A stretch of 36,991 nucleotides of DNA, from contig JAFTGE010000032.1 of assembly GCA_017458085.1 (NCBI GenBank), positions 1 to 36,991 on the forward strand. Reading direction: 5' to 3'. Made by a program: the position numbers and the translations under genes. Shown here piece after piece: positions 13,308 through 20,978 of the stretch. The DNA comes from Oscillospiraceae bacterium. Lineage in GTDB: Bacteria > Bacillota > Clostridia > Oscillospirales > Oscillospiraceae. Below the pieces are notes generated by a model. It did no database searches. It was not told the DNA's origin and saw only the letters and a list, made by a program, of their open reading frames with translations. Numbering within the stretch: position 1 is the stretch's first letter; each line of letters begins with the position of its first letter.

Positions 13308-14501
13308 TCAGGGAGTGACGTACACGCCGTCCTTGATCACAACGGCCATAGGAGCCTTGGAGACCTCGCCGGTGGCGGCCCAGGTCATTCCCTCGCCGGT
13401 GATGCCGTCAACGCTGATGGTGGGCATAACCTGGATGAGAGCCTCGCAGATCTCGGTGGAGGACATGTCGGGGGTGCAGCCGGCGGCCTCGAGAGCGGCC
13501 TTGACGATGAACACGCCGTCATAGCCGTCAGCGGCGAACTGGTTCGGGGTCTCGCCGTAGCGCTTCTCGTACTCGGCGACGAAGGCCTGGGTGCGCGCGT
13601 CGTCCGCGTCGGCGGAGAACGGGGTCAGGAGGTACACGCCCTCGGCCAAGGCAGTATCAAAGTTTTCAAGGGTCAGGATGCCGTCCATACCGTCAACGCC
13701 GAACACGGTGGGGGCGTAGCCCATCTGGTTGGCCTGGGTGAGGATAACGGCGGCGGGCTGGTAGTAGATGGGGAGGAAGAGCATGTCAGCGCCGGCGTCC
13801 TTGGCGGCGGTCAGCTGAACAGTGAAATCGGTGGCGGTGTCATTGGTGAAGGTGCCTTCGTAGACGACCTCAACGCCCTTGACAGCGGCCTCGGCAACGA
13901 AGGTATCGCGGATGCCCTGGGAGTAGGCGTCGTCGTTGCGGTAGATGACGGCGACCTTGGCGCCGGCGAAATTCTCAGCCAGATAGTCGGCGGAGCCAAC
14001 ACCCTGGTTGGGGTCGGTGAAGCAGACCTGGAAGGCGTTGTCCTTGTCGGCGATCAGGTCAACGGAGGAGCCGGAGGGGGTCAGCATAAAGGTGCGATCC
14101 TGGTAGGCCTGGGCGGCCACGGTGATGCCGGAGCCGGAGGTGACAGTGCCGACCATGACCTGCATGCCCCAGTCCATCAGGTTGTTGTAGGCGTTGACGG
14201 CCTTGTCGCCGGAGTCGGCCTCGTCGTCCTGGGACTGGAACTCAAACTGGATGCCGCCCATGGCGTTGACCTCGTCAACGGCGATCTGGATGGCGTTCAT
14301 GACGGCCGTGCCGTAGATGGCGGCGCCGCCGGTCAGGGGGCCCTGAGAGCCGATTTTGAAAGCGCCGGCGGCGGGAGCGGCGTCAGCGGGGGCCGCAGCA
14401 GCGGGAGCCTGGGTCGCAGCGGGAGCAGAGCTGGAACCGCCGCAGGCCGCCAGCGCGAATACCATGACGACGGCCAGTACGAATGCAAGTACTTTCTTCA
14501 T
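13308..14501 (-). CDS. livJ: Branched-chain amino-acid ABC transporter, substrate-binding lipoprotein
   Basis: This extracytoplasmic receptor delivers leucine, isoleucine, valine or related substrates to LivHM. It has 397 residues. A lipoprotein signal peptide ends in 'FALAAC' with the lipidated Cys20, followed by an Ala/Pro-rich linker to about residue 46. The mature Peripla_BP_6 domain starts 'FKIGSQGPLTGGAAIYGTAVMNAIQIAVDEVNAMGG'. AAAAAGGAG precedes the ATG at 14501. A TATAAT (14542-14537) lies upstream without an evident -35. It is the first liv gene; the actual ligand cannot be told from sequence. Confidence 0.93.
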   Translation of the reverse strand: MKKVLAFVLAVVMVFALAACGGSSSAPAATQAPAAAAPADAAPAAGAFKIGSQGPLTGGAAIYGTAVMNAIQIAVDEVNAMGGIQFEFQSQDDEADSGDKAVNAYNNLMDWGMQVMVGTVTSGSGITVAAQAYQDRTFMLTPSGSSVDLIADKDNAFQVCFTDPNQGVGSADYLAENFAGAKVAVIYRNDDAYSQGIRDTFVAEAAVKGVEVVYEGTFTNDTATDFTVQLTAAKDAGADMLFLPIYYQPAAVILTQANQMGYAPTVFGVDGMDGILTLENFDTALAEGVYLLTPFSADADDARTQAFVAEYEKRYGETPNQFAADGYDGVFIVKAALEAAGCTPDMSSTEICEALIQVMPTISVDGITGEGMTWAATGEVSKAPMAVVIKDGVYVTP

Positions 14502-14578
14502 GTTGTGTTTTCTCCTTTTTCATTTTTGGATTGACTATTATATATGGAAAGCGGCGCGGGGCCGTTTTCGCCTGAAAA

Positions 14579-14612
14579 ATTCGGCCCCGACCAAAACGGT
14601 CGGGGCCGATCT
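14579..14612 (-). terminator. Terminator after the 94-residue membrane protein gene
   Basis: An 11-bp GC-rich stem (CGGCCCCGACC and complement) with a 5-nt loop is followed on the minus strand by AATTTTTC. It isolates the small gene from livJ. Confidence 0.85.
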
Positions 14613-14622
14613 GAAGCATTTG

Positions 14623-14907
14623 TCAGAAGCGAACCGGTGACGGTTTTGATCGTGTAAGCTGCGGCGCCTTAATCAGCAGGACCGCCAGAATAATGACCAG
14701 GGACAGAATAATAATAGAGCGTACAATCAGGCCGAGAGATACGACTTTTACCAGTACCAGCGCGAGCAGAAAGCCAACAAAAAACGACACTGCAAGCACA
14801 GTGTCGTTCAGAATCAGGGCGGCGAAAGAAGCGGACGCGGAAGCAGACTCGTTGGCAGCAGCAAACGAGCCGGTCATGTTGAAGCGGTTAAAAAAGCGCT
14901 CAGACAT
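14623..14907 (-). CDS. Small membrane protein, unrecognised (94 residues)
   Basis: The protein starts MSERFFNRFNMTGSFAAANESASAS and has two or three strongly hydrophobic stretches from about residue 25 to 80 ('LAVSFFVGFLLALVLVKVVSLGLIVRSIIILSLVIILAVLLI'), then a basic tail. GAAAGGAG precedes the ATG at 14907, and a strong promoter (TTGACA-17-TAAAGT) lies upstream with a terminator downstream, so this is a real single-gene unit. I know no family for it. It lies between the TRAP and Liv systems without a clear link to either. Confidence 0.65.
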   Translation of the reverse strand: MSERFFNRFNMTGSFAAANESASASASFAALILNDTVLAVSFFVGFLLALVLVKVVSLGLIVRSIIILSLVIILAVLLIKAPQLTRSKPSPVRF

Positions 14908-14938
14908 GTTCGCGTTCTCCTTTCGATAAGGTGTGTTC

Positions 14939-14967
14939 ACTTTAGCACCGCAAATCGCGACTGTCAA
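14939..14967 (-). promoter_or_regulatory. Promoter of the 94-residue membrane protein gene
   Basis: On the minus strand, TTGACA (14967-14962), a 17-bp spacer and TAAAGT (14944-14939). Confidence 0.7.
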
Positions 14968-15357
14968 GAAGGCAAATTAATTTTTGTGATTCCGCCAAAT
15001 TTTACAAAGCCTCATCGGAAAACTTGTGTAACTGGCACAAAGAAAACGGCTCCCGCCGCCTTCGTGAAGAATAGAAATTATAAGACTTTCCGATGAAATC
15101 ATGAGAAAATCAAATGAATGGTTTTCACCGCGTCGTCTGCAGGCGCGGTGCGGGATAGGAATACCCGCGGCTTGTTAATCTTTGAACAAAATGCACAAAT
15201 TTGCGAAAAAAATCTGCGCCCAAACTAGCATAAATTTCGGGAAAAGCTTTTGTGCGCTTTCGCCAACAAAACGGCCAAAACAAGGGCAAAAACGCGCGTT
15301 TAGCTCAAAATGCGTGTGAGATGCCCAGTTCAATTTTTTTCTTTACCTTTGGTAATA
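14968..15357. other. AT-rich spacer between divergent units
   Basis: This spacer of about 390 bp separates the minus-strand small gene from the TRAP operon. It is AT-rich, with no ORF of convincing quality. It has room for upstream regulatory sites of the TRAP operon, but I see no clear operator. Confidence 0.4.
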
Positions 15358-15387
15358 TTGACAGTTTTGGGGTGTTTGTTTTAATAT
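15358..15387 (+). promoter_or_regulatory. Promoter of the TRAP operon
   Basis: TTGACA (15358-15363), an 18-bp spacer and TAATAT (15382-15387). The leader contains a hairpin CGTCCGG/CCGGACG (15431-15448) about 20 nt before the ribosome-binding site AAGGAGG. Confidence 0.65.
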
Positions 15388-15475
15388 TTTACCATCAGTT
15401 TGTAGTCTTTTTATACAAACGACGGAGAAGCGTCCGGCATACCGGACGGAAAAATTATTTTAAGGAGGAACAAAA

Positions 15476-16576
15476 ATGAAGAAAATCATCGCACTGGCGC
15501 TCGCCCTGGTCATGATCTTCGCGCTGGCCGCGTGTGGCGGCTCCGGCAGCTCCAGCACCAGCGCCCCTGCCGCAGCCCCTGCTGCCGCGCCCGCGGCCGA
15601 TGCCGCTCCCGCTGCGGACGACACGGTCTACACCCTGAAGTTCTATCACATCTTTGCTGACGAGGCTTCCGGCGGCCATGAGTCCCTGTGGATCAACAAG
15701 GCCATTGCCGAGGTCGAGGAAAAATCCGGCGGCCGCCTGAAGATCGACTGCGTTCCCGGCGGCGTCATGGGTTCTGAGGAAGAGCTGATCCCGCAGGTCT
15801 TTGCCGGCACCCTTGATATGAGCCTGTCCGGCCCCTCCGTCTGGGGCACCGTCGGCAGCATCGACGCCATCGGCTGGTCCGAGCTGCCCTACGTTGTCGA
15901 CAACTACTCCCAGATGAACGCCCTGGGCGAGGTCCTGCCCGACCTGACCAACAAGCAGCTGGAGGCTGCCGGCATCGACCTGTACTGCCTGGGCGCGCTG
16001 AGCCAGGGCATCCGCTGCCTGTGCACCTCCGAGAAGTTCCCCGTCTACACCGTGGACGACTGCAAGGGCCTGCGTATCCGCGTGCCGCAGTCTGAGGTTT
16101 ACATGAGCACCGTCGAGGGCTGGGGCTGCGCTCCCACCGCGATGAGCTCCTCCCAGGTTATCACCGGCCTTGCCAACGGCACCATCGAGGGCTTTGAGTC
16201 CGACCCCGCCTCCATCACCGCCCGCGGCCAGCAGGAGGGCTTCCACTGGTATGTCGAGACCTACCACATCGCCTCCCTGAACCTGCTGATGATCAACAAG
16301 ACCAACCTGGAGAAGCTGCCCGCCGACCTGCAGGAGATCCTGATCTCCGTATTCAAGGAGAAGAGCGTTGAGCAGTGCTATGACCGTGTCGGCGCCAACG
16401 AGGCCGAGCTCGAGAAGATCAAGGCCGCCGGCGTTGAGGTCATCACCCCGACCGAGGAAGCCTTTGCCGGCTTCAAGGCCGCTGACGCCGTCTACCGCGA
16501 CGCCAAGATCGCCGAGTGGGGCGACGAGGCCATCTTCGCCGAGGCTCTCGCGTATGTCGCGGCCAACGCGAAGTGA
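15476..16576 (+). CDS. dctP: TRAP transporter substrate-binding lipoprotein DctP
   Basis: This is the receptor subunit of a sodium-coupled TRAP importer, usually for carboxylates or sugar acids. It has 366 residues. The lipoprotein signal ends 'FALAAC' (Cys20), nearly identical to that of livJ, with an Ala/Pro-rich linker to about residue 48. The DctP fold follows: 'YTLKFYHIFADEASGGHESL', 'SGGRLKIDCVPGGVMGSEEELIPQV' and 'CKGLRIRVPQSEVYM', whose Arg202 is the conserved carboxylate-binding residue. AAGGAGG precedes the ATG at 15476. dctQ and dctM follow, completing the set. The ligand is unknown, but a carboxylate-bearing substrate is likely. Confidence 0.94.
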   Translation: MKKIIALALALVMIFALAACGGSGSSSTSAPAAAPAAAPAADAAPAADDTVYTLKFYHIFADEASGGHESLWINKAIAEVEEKSGGRLKIDCVPGGVMGSEEELIPQVFAGTLDMSLSGPSVWGTVGSIDAIGWSELPYVVDNYSQMNALGEVLPDLTNKQLEAAGIDLYCLGALSQGIRCLCTSEKFPVYTVDDCKGLRIRVPQSEVYMSTVEGWGCAPTAMSSSQVITGLANGTIEGFESDPASITARGQQEGFHWYVETYHIASLNLLMINKTNLEKLPADLQEILISVFKEKSVEQCYDRVGANEAELEKIKAAGVEVITPTEEAFAGFKAADAVYRDAKIAEWGDEAIFAEALAYVAANAK

Positions 16577-16586
16577 TCTCTGCGGA

Positions 16587-16677
16587 TTTTAACAGTTAAG
16601 GAAGCTTGAATTTCCGGAGGGCCCATTCCGGGCTCTCCGGAAACGCTTAGTTGACCCTCGTTAAAATTCTGTTAAAA
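16587..16677 (+). promoter_or_regulatory. Nested inverted repeats between dctP and dctQ
   Basis: An outer repeat, TTTTAACAG (16587-16595) with CTGTTAAAA (16669-16677), encloses a 14-bp-arm hairpin (16611-16624 with 16630-16643, CCGGAG core). No T run follows. It probably limits read-through to or stabilises the dctP mRNA, allowing excess receptor over permease. Confidence 0.55.
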
Positions 16678-16699
16678 CCTGAACAGAAAGAGGCTCTCT

Positions 16700-17266
16700 A
16701 TGAAAAAATTTCTAGACATCTATTATAAGATCGACGATGCCATCGCGCTGATCATCAAATACTTCTGCGCCTTTTTGCTGGCGGTCATGATCGTGGTCTG
16801 CTTTGTCAATACCGTCGGTCGCTATGCCTTCCACCACTCCTTCCGGGCGGCGGAGGAGATCGTCATCATCTGCGCCGTTTGGGTCACCTGTGTGGGCGCG
16901 TCCCTGACAGCGCGGGTGGACGATCATGTCACCCTGGACCTGCTGCAGGAGACGATCAAGAACAACAAGGTCAGGGCGGTGCTCTACGCGATCACCCGCG
17001 CGCTGGCCTGCTTCTTCCTGATCGCGCTGCTGCCGGCCGCGTTTACAATGGTCAAAATCTATGCGCCCATGAAGCTGACCGGCACCGGCTGGCCGCAGTG
17101 GGTGCTCTATGATTCCTATGTCGTCGGCTCCATTGCCATGGTGCTGGGCTACCTGCGCATCACGCCGGGCAAGGTCAAGGCGCTCTGGACCGATACCGTG
17201 GAAAAAACCGAGTTTGAGCTGATCAACGAGCACGAGAAAGAGCTGGAGAAGGAGGAGAACGCCTGA
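16700..17266 (+). CDS. dctQ: TRAP transporter small permease DctQ
   Basis: This four-helix membrane subunit of 188 residues supports the DctM transport subunit. The pattern 'AVMIVVCFVNTVGRYAFHHSFRAAEEIVIICAVWVTCVGASLTARVDDHVTLDLL' is diagnostic of DctQ ('GRY...EE...G...R...H'). Its stop overlaps the dctM start by one base (TGATG), so translation is coupled. A charged C-terminal tail of about 20 residues is unremarkable. Confidence 0.93.
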   Translation: MKKFLDIYYKIDDAIALIIKYFCAFLLAVMIVVCFVNTVGRYAFHHSFRAAEEIVIICAVWVTCVGASLTARVDDHVTLDLLQETIKNNKVRAVLYAITRALACFFLIALLPAAFTMVKIYAPMKLTGTGWPQWVLYDSYVVGSIAMVLGYLRITPGKVKALWTDTVEKTEFELINEHEKELEKEENA

Positions 17267-18552
17267 TGTTAATCATTGCCTGTATTTCCCTTCTCGCCCT
17301 GATGCTGCTGGGCGTGCCCATCACCTTCTCACTGCTGGGTTCGGGCTTTCTGGCCGTGGCGCTGACCGGCGGCATGCCCATGTACATGAACTGCCGCGGC
17401 TTTATCAGCGGCGTCAACTCCTTCACCCTGATGGCGATTCCGTTCTTCATGATCTCCGGCGCCATCATGAACCAGGGCGGCCTGTCCAAGCGAATCATTC
17501 AATTCTGCTCGGCCTTGTTCAGCTGGCTGCGCGGCGGCGTCGGCATCGTCTGCGTCGCGGCCAACATGATCTTCGGCGCGGTCTCCGGCTCCGGCACCGC
17601 GGCGGTCGCGGCCATCGGCTCCATCACCGCCCCGGATATGGAGAAGATCGGCTATAAGAAGGAATTCACCGGCGCCATGATCGCCGGCGCCGCCTCCACC
17701 GCGCCCATCATCCCGCCCAGCAACGTCATGATCATGTTCGCCGCCATCACGGGCCTGTCCATCACGCGCATGTTCCTGGCCGGCTACACCCCCGGCCTCA
17801 TCATCGGCGTCATCCTGATGGTCATCTGCCACTTCTACGCCAAGAAGCACAACATCGACTACGGCGGGAAGTTCGAGCTCAAGAAGGTCGGCAAGGCGCT
17901 GATCGAGTGCTTCTGGGCCCTGCTGATGCCCCTGATCATCATCGTCGGCATCACCGCCGGCTTCTGCACCCCCACCGAGGCGGGCGCCGTCGCCTGCGTC
18001 TACGGCCTGATCGTCGGCCTGTTCTTCTATAAGGATCTGAACCTCAAGAAGATCCGCAACGTGCTGTTCTCCGCCGCCGAGGGCACCGGCCAGATCCTGT
18101 CCCTGTACGCCGCCTCCACCATGTTCGCCTACATCTTCACCGTGGAGGGCTTCGGCAAGGTGTTCCAGGCTTGGCTGATGAACGTCTCCTCCGGCAATCC
18201 CACCGTCATTATGCTGCTCATCGGCGCCTTCGTGCTGCTGATCGGCTGCTTCATGGAGCCTGTGGCGGTCATGCCCGTGGTGCTGCCGCTGGTGTTCCCG
18301 CTGCTGCAGAGCCTGGGCTGCAATATGGTCCAGTTCGGCCTGGTGTTCTCCATGTGCACCATCGTCGGCGGCCTGACCCCGCCGGTCGGCTCCTACCTGT
18401 TCGTCACCGTCACGGTGGTCAAAACGGGCGTGACCAAGCTGATCCCCTGGATGATGGTCATGATTGCGGTCGACTTGTTCGTCATCCTGCTGGTCACCTT
18501 TATCCCCGGCGTCTGCACCTGGCTGCCCGACGCGCTGCTCGGCGCGCTGTAG
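17266..18552 (+). CDS. dctM: TRAP transporter large permease DctM
   Basis: This is the sodium-coupled transport subunit, 428 residues and about twelve membrane segments. 'FGAVSGSGTAAVAAIGSITAPDMEKIGYKKEFTGAMIAGAASTAPIIPPSNVMIMF' and 'GCFMEPVAVMPVVLPLVFPLLQSLG...GGLTPPVGSYLFV' are the paired scoop-like motifs of DctM. Length is standard. It is the third gene of the TRAP operon. Confidence 0.95.
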   Translation: MLIIACISLLALMLLGVPITFSLLGSGFLAVALTGGMPMYMNCRGFISGVNSFTLMAIPFFMISGAIMNQGGLSKRIIQFCSALFSWLRGGVGIVCVAANMIFGAVSGSGTAAVAAIGSITAPDMEKIGYKKEFTGAMIAGAASTAPIIPPSNVMIMFAAITGLSITRMFLAGYTPGLIIGVILMVICHFYAKKHNIDYGGKFELKKVGKALIECFWALLMPLIIIVGITAGFCTPTEAGAVACVYGLIVGLFFYKDLNLKKIRNVLFSAAEGTGQILSLYAASTMFAYIFTVEGFGKVFQAWLMNVSSGNPTVIMLLIGAFVLLIGCFMEPVAVMPVVLPLVFPLLQSLGCNMVQFGLVFSMCTIVGGLTPPVGSYLFVTVTVVKTGVTKLIPWMMVMIAVDLFVILLVTFIPGVCTWLPDALLGAL

Positions 18553-18558
18553 GCCACC

Positions 18559-19071
18559 ATGGACAACAAATACGGCGTCTATCGGCAGATTCGCTATAAC
18601 CGCACCTACCGCACGCTGGGCAGGATGACCTGGTGGCGGATCGCCCTGGGCGCTGTGCTGCTGCTCTCGGTCCTGTTTATCTCGGGCTTTGTGTCCGTGC
18701 GCGTGGCCATGACGGGCCACTTCAAGACGGCGGATACGCTGATGGTCGACTCCTTTATGGAGACCTACCGTCCCACCGTCAAGGCCTACATCGAGGCGGG
18801 CGTCCTCTACGAAGAGGGGGACTACGCCGCCGCGCTGGAGGCCTTCCGGGCGGTGGAGACCGCCGCTGCCGCGGAGGATAACGGCGCGGGCACCCGCGCT
18901 GACGCCGCCGCCATGCGGAGCCTGGCGGCGCTGCGCCTGGCGCAGGAGCGCTACGAGGCCGGAGCTCCGGACCTTGCACGCGAGGCGCTGGCCGCGGTGG
19001 ACGCGGCACAGCTCGACGAGGCCAACGCGGCGGTGCTTGAGACGCTCACCGCGCTGCTCGGAGAGGGCTGA
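18559..19071 (+). CDS. Membrane-anchored TPR-like protein of unknown function
   Basis: The 170-residue protein begins MDNKYGVYRQIRYNRTYRTLGRMTWWR, has a membrane helix about residues 27-46, and a soluble domain 'YIEAGVLYEEGDYAAALEAFRAVE...AAAMRSLAALRLAQERYEAGAPDLAREALAAVDAAQLDEANAAVLETL'. The alternation of Ala, Leu, Tyr and Gly fits tetratricopeptide helices. No ribosome-binding site is visible; the start lies 6 nt after dctM, suggesting translational coupling. It may be an accessory to the TRAP system or simply the next gene. Composition is very GC-rich. Confidence 0.6.
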   Translation: MDNKYGVYRQIRYNRTYRTLGRMTWWRIALGAVLLLSVLFISGFVSVRVAMTGHFKTADTLMVDSFMETYRPTVKAYIEAGVLYEEGDYAAALEAFRAVETAAAAEDNGAGTRADAAAMRSLAALRLAQERYEAGAPDLAREALAAVDAAQLDEANAAVLETLTALLGEG

Positions 19072-19082
19072 AAAAGCAAAAA

Positions 19083-19126
19083 CCGCCATTCCCATGCCAG
19101 TGTGTGCACTGGCGTGGGAATGACGG
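19083..19126 (-). terminator. Long palindrome acting as terminator of the DeoR-type gene; relative of a dispersed repeat
   Basis: Arms of 20 nt (19083-19102 with 19107-19126) pair with two G-U mismatches around a 4-nt loop. On the minus strand TTTTTGCTTTTT follows, fitting termination of the gene at 19148. The core GCCAGTGTG-N-GCACTGGC followed by GGAATGAC recurs at 34989-35016, within a MITE-like element. Confidence 0.7.
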
Positions 19127-19147
19127 AGCGGGAAGCTTGATCGAATA

Positions 19148-19903
19148 TTACGCGTAAATGACCTTGGTCAGCAGGGCGTACTTCGCGCCCGCCGTATGCT
19201 CGGACTGGCAGGTGATCAGTCCGTCCACCACGCCGAGATTGGTGATATGGGCCACAGCCCGCTTGCCAAGCTTGGAGGAGTCGCACAGGATATACTTATG
19301 TCTGGCGCTCATGAGGATGGTCTTTTCCACCGTTGCCACCGAGAGGTTTTCGCTGTAGACATCACCGTTGGAGTCAATGGCGTCGCAGCCGATGAAGGCG
19401 TAGTCGACCTCCTTGAGGCTGCGGAAGTATTCCGCCACCTCGTTGCCGATGATGGTGCCGGTGTGACTGCGGATGATGCCGCCGCTGATATGTACCTCCA
19501 GCCCCGAGCAGCGGGAGAGATAATCCGCCGCCTGCATGGAGTTGGTGTACACGACGCCGCGGGGCAGATCGTCCAGCAGATTGGCAAGGCCGTAGCAGGT
19601 GGTGCCGCTGCCGAGGGCGATGGACACCCCGCTGGGGACCATGGAGCGTGCTTTTTCGGAAATGCGCCGCTTCTCGGCGGTGTTCTTGTGAAGCTTGCTG
19701 TCAAAGGTCTCGTCCGGCACGCGGTTGACGGACATGACGCCGCCGTAGGTGCGGATGACCAGCCCATTTCTCTGCATGACCGCCAGCTGCTTGCGCAGCG
19801 TGGAGAGGGAGACGTCCAGAATCTCGCTGAGCTCGTTGACACTGATTTCACCGCGGCTCTCCAAAAGGCCGATGATTTGCTGTTCACGTCTGCTTGCTTT
19901 CAA
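19148..19903 (-). CDS. DeoR-family transcriptional regulator
   Basis: It is a predicted sugar-phosphate-responsive repressor of 251 residues. The N-terminal winged helix-turn-helix occupies residues 1-57 ('SRREQQIIGLLESRGEISVNELSEILDVSLSTLRKQLAVMQRNGLVIRTYGGV'). The DeoR-C ligand domain contains 'SIALGSGTTCYGLANLL', 'VYTNSMQAADYL', 'SGGIIRSHTGTIIGNEVAEYF' and 'DSSKLGKRAVAHI'. The usual DeoR 'DSGTT' is 'GSGTT' here. The start is uncertain: TTG at 19903 is 9 nt after GGAG, whereas ATG at 19912 abuts the GGAG; I prefer TTG. It is divergent from the gene at 20153, the usual place for a local regulator. Confidence 0.88.
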   Translation of the reverse strand: MKASRREQQIIGLLESRGEISVNELSEILDVSLSTLRKQLAVMQRNGLVIRTYGGVMSVNRVPDETFDSKLHKNTAEKRRISEKARSMVPSGVSIALGSGTTCYGLANLLDDLPRGVVYTNSMQAADYLSRCSGLEVHISGGIIRSHTGTIIGNEVAEYFRSLKEVDYAFIGCDAIDSNGDVYSENLSVATVEKTILMSARHKYILCDSSKLGKRAVAHITNLGVVDGLITCQSEHTAGAKYALLTKVIYA

Positions 19904-19957
19904 AGAGATCATCTCCTTTAAAAAACAAATCATATTGTATCGCAAAACGCGCAAGTT

Positions 19958-19977
19958 GTACAGAAAAAAATCTGTAC
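19958..19977. promoter_or_regulatory. Palindrome in the divergent regulator/operon spacer (operator candidate)
   Basis: GTACAG (19958-19963) and CTGTAC (19972-19977) face each other across an AT-only 8-bp centre, about 55 bp upstream of the DeoR-type start and 176 bp before the divergent gene. It is the clearest operator candidate there. Confidence 0.4.
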
Positions 19978-20152
19978 CGGGCGAATTTTTTTCCGTTTAT
20001 TCCCGCAAAATCCCAGCTTTTTGTCAAGTACGGGCGATTTTGCTCCGTCGAAACTCTGCAAAAAATGAGCGAAACGCGCATTTTTCTCCGAGGATTGGCG
20101 GAACATTCCCGGCCGTAAAAATACACATAATTTTAATTAAGGAGGAATCATT

Positions 20153-20827
20153 ATGAGACCCGACATTATTATCATGCTGACCCACCACGACGTCACCGTC
20201 AAAAACGCCATGGAGGTTTTCCAGGAGTGCAAGGATCTGGAGCAGGTCAAGCTCTGGGGCTTTAAGAACGTCGGCCTGCCCAAGGATGAGATGAAGGCCC
20301 TGGTCGCCGCCATGAAGGAAGCCGGCAAAACCACCTTCCTCGAGGTCGTCACCTATGACGAGGCCAGCTGCCTGGACGGTGCGCAGACCGCCATCGACTG
20401 CGGCTTTGACTATCTCATGGGCACCATCTATTATGACTCTGTTGCCAAGCTCCTGGCCGACAACGGCATGGAGTACCTGCCCTTCGTCGGCCAGGTCTCC
20501 GGCAGCCCCAGCATCCTCGAGGGCACCAATGAGGAGATCATCCAAAATGCCAAGGAGCTGATGGACAAGGGCATCAAGGGCTTTGACATCCTGGCCTACC
20601 GCCATGTGATCGACGGCGAGAAGCTGGCCTACGACTTCTGCGCGGCCGTTCCCGCGAAGATCTGCATCGCCGGCTCCATCAACAGCTTCAAGCGCATCGA
20701 CACCATGTTCGACATCGGCCCCTGGACCTTCACCATGGGCTCGGCCCTGTTTGAGAAGCAGTTTGTGCCCACCGGCAGCTTCCGCGACAACCTCATTGCC
20801 GTCGCCTACTACATGGCCGCGAAATAA
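20153..20827 (+). CDS. TIM-barrel (ribulose-phosphate-binding-like) protein of unassigned function
   Basis: It encodes 224 residues beginning MRPDIIIMLTHHDVTVKNAMEVF. The pattern of alternating strands and helices, with late segments 'KICIAGSINSFKRIDTMFDIGPWTFTMGSALFEKQF', looks like a HisA/PRAI-type half-barrel phosphate site (AGSI ... GSALF). 'TTFLEVVTYDE' and 'CGFDYLMGTIYYDS' fit internal strands. I cannot assign a reaction. A sugar-phosphate isomerase, epimerase or aldolase is plausible. TAAGGAGG precedes the ATG at 20153. It is the first gene of the run under the divergent DeoR-type regulator, so it probably acts on the pathway's phosphorylated intermediate. Confidence 0.6.
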   Translation: MRPDIIIMLTHHDVTVKNAMEVFQECKDLEQVKLWGFKNVGLPKDEMKALVAAMKEAGKTTFLEVVTYDEASCLDGAQTAIDCGFDYLMGTIYYDSVAKLLADNGMEYLPFVGQVSGSPSILEGTNEEIIQNAKELMDKGIKGFDILAYRHVIDGEKLAYDFCAAVPAKICIAGSINSFKRIDTMFDIGPWTFTMGSALFEKQFVPTGSFRDNLIAVAYYMAAK

Positions 20828-20838
20828 GAATTCCGCCC

Positions 20839-20862
20839 GGGAGGAGGGGAACCCCTCCTCCC
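20839..20862 (+). terminator. Hairpin between the barrel protein and permease genes
   Basis: An 11-bp stem, GGGAGGAGGGG (20839-20849) with CCCCTCCTCCC (20852-20862), has a 2-nt loop. There is no long T run, so it may attenuate rather than stop transcription. A TATAAT at 20912-20917 hints at an additional internal start. Confidence 0.5.
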
Positions 20863-20978
20863 GTGTCCCTTTGCAGAAAGTTTCGGCGCACTTTACCAAG
20901 CTTTTTCAGAATATAATCCGCCCTCGTGACGGAAGAGAACCGAAGAGCGGAACCGGAGTATAGAAAGGATAAAGCACC

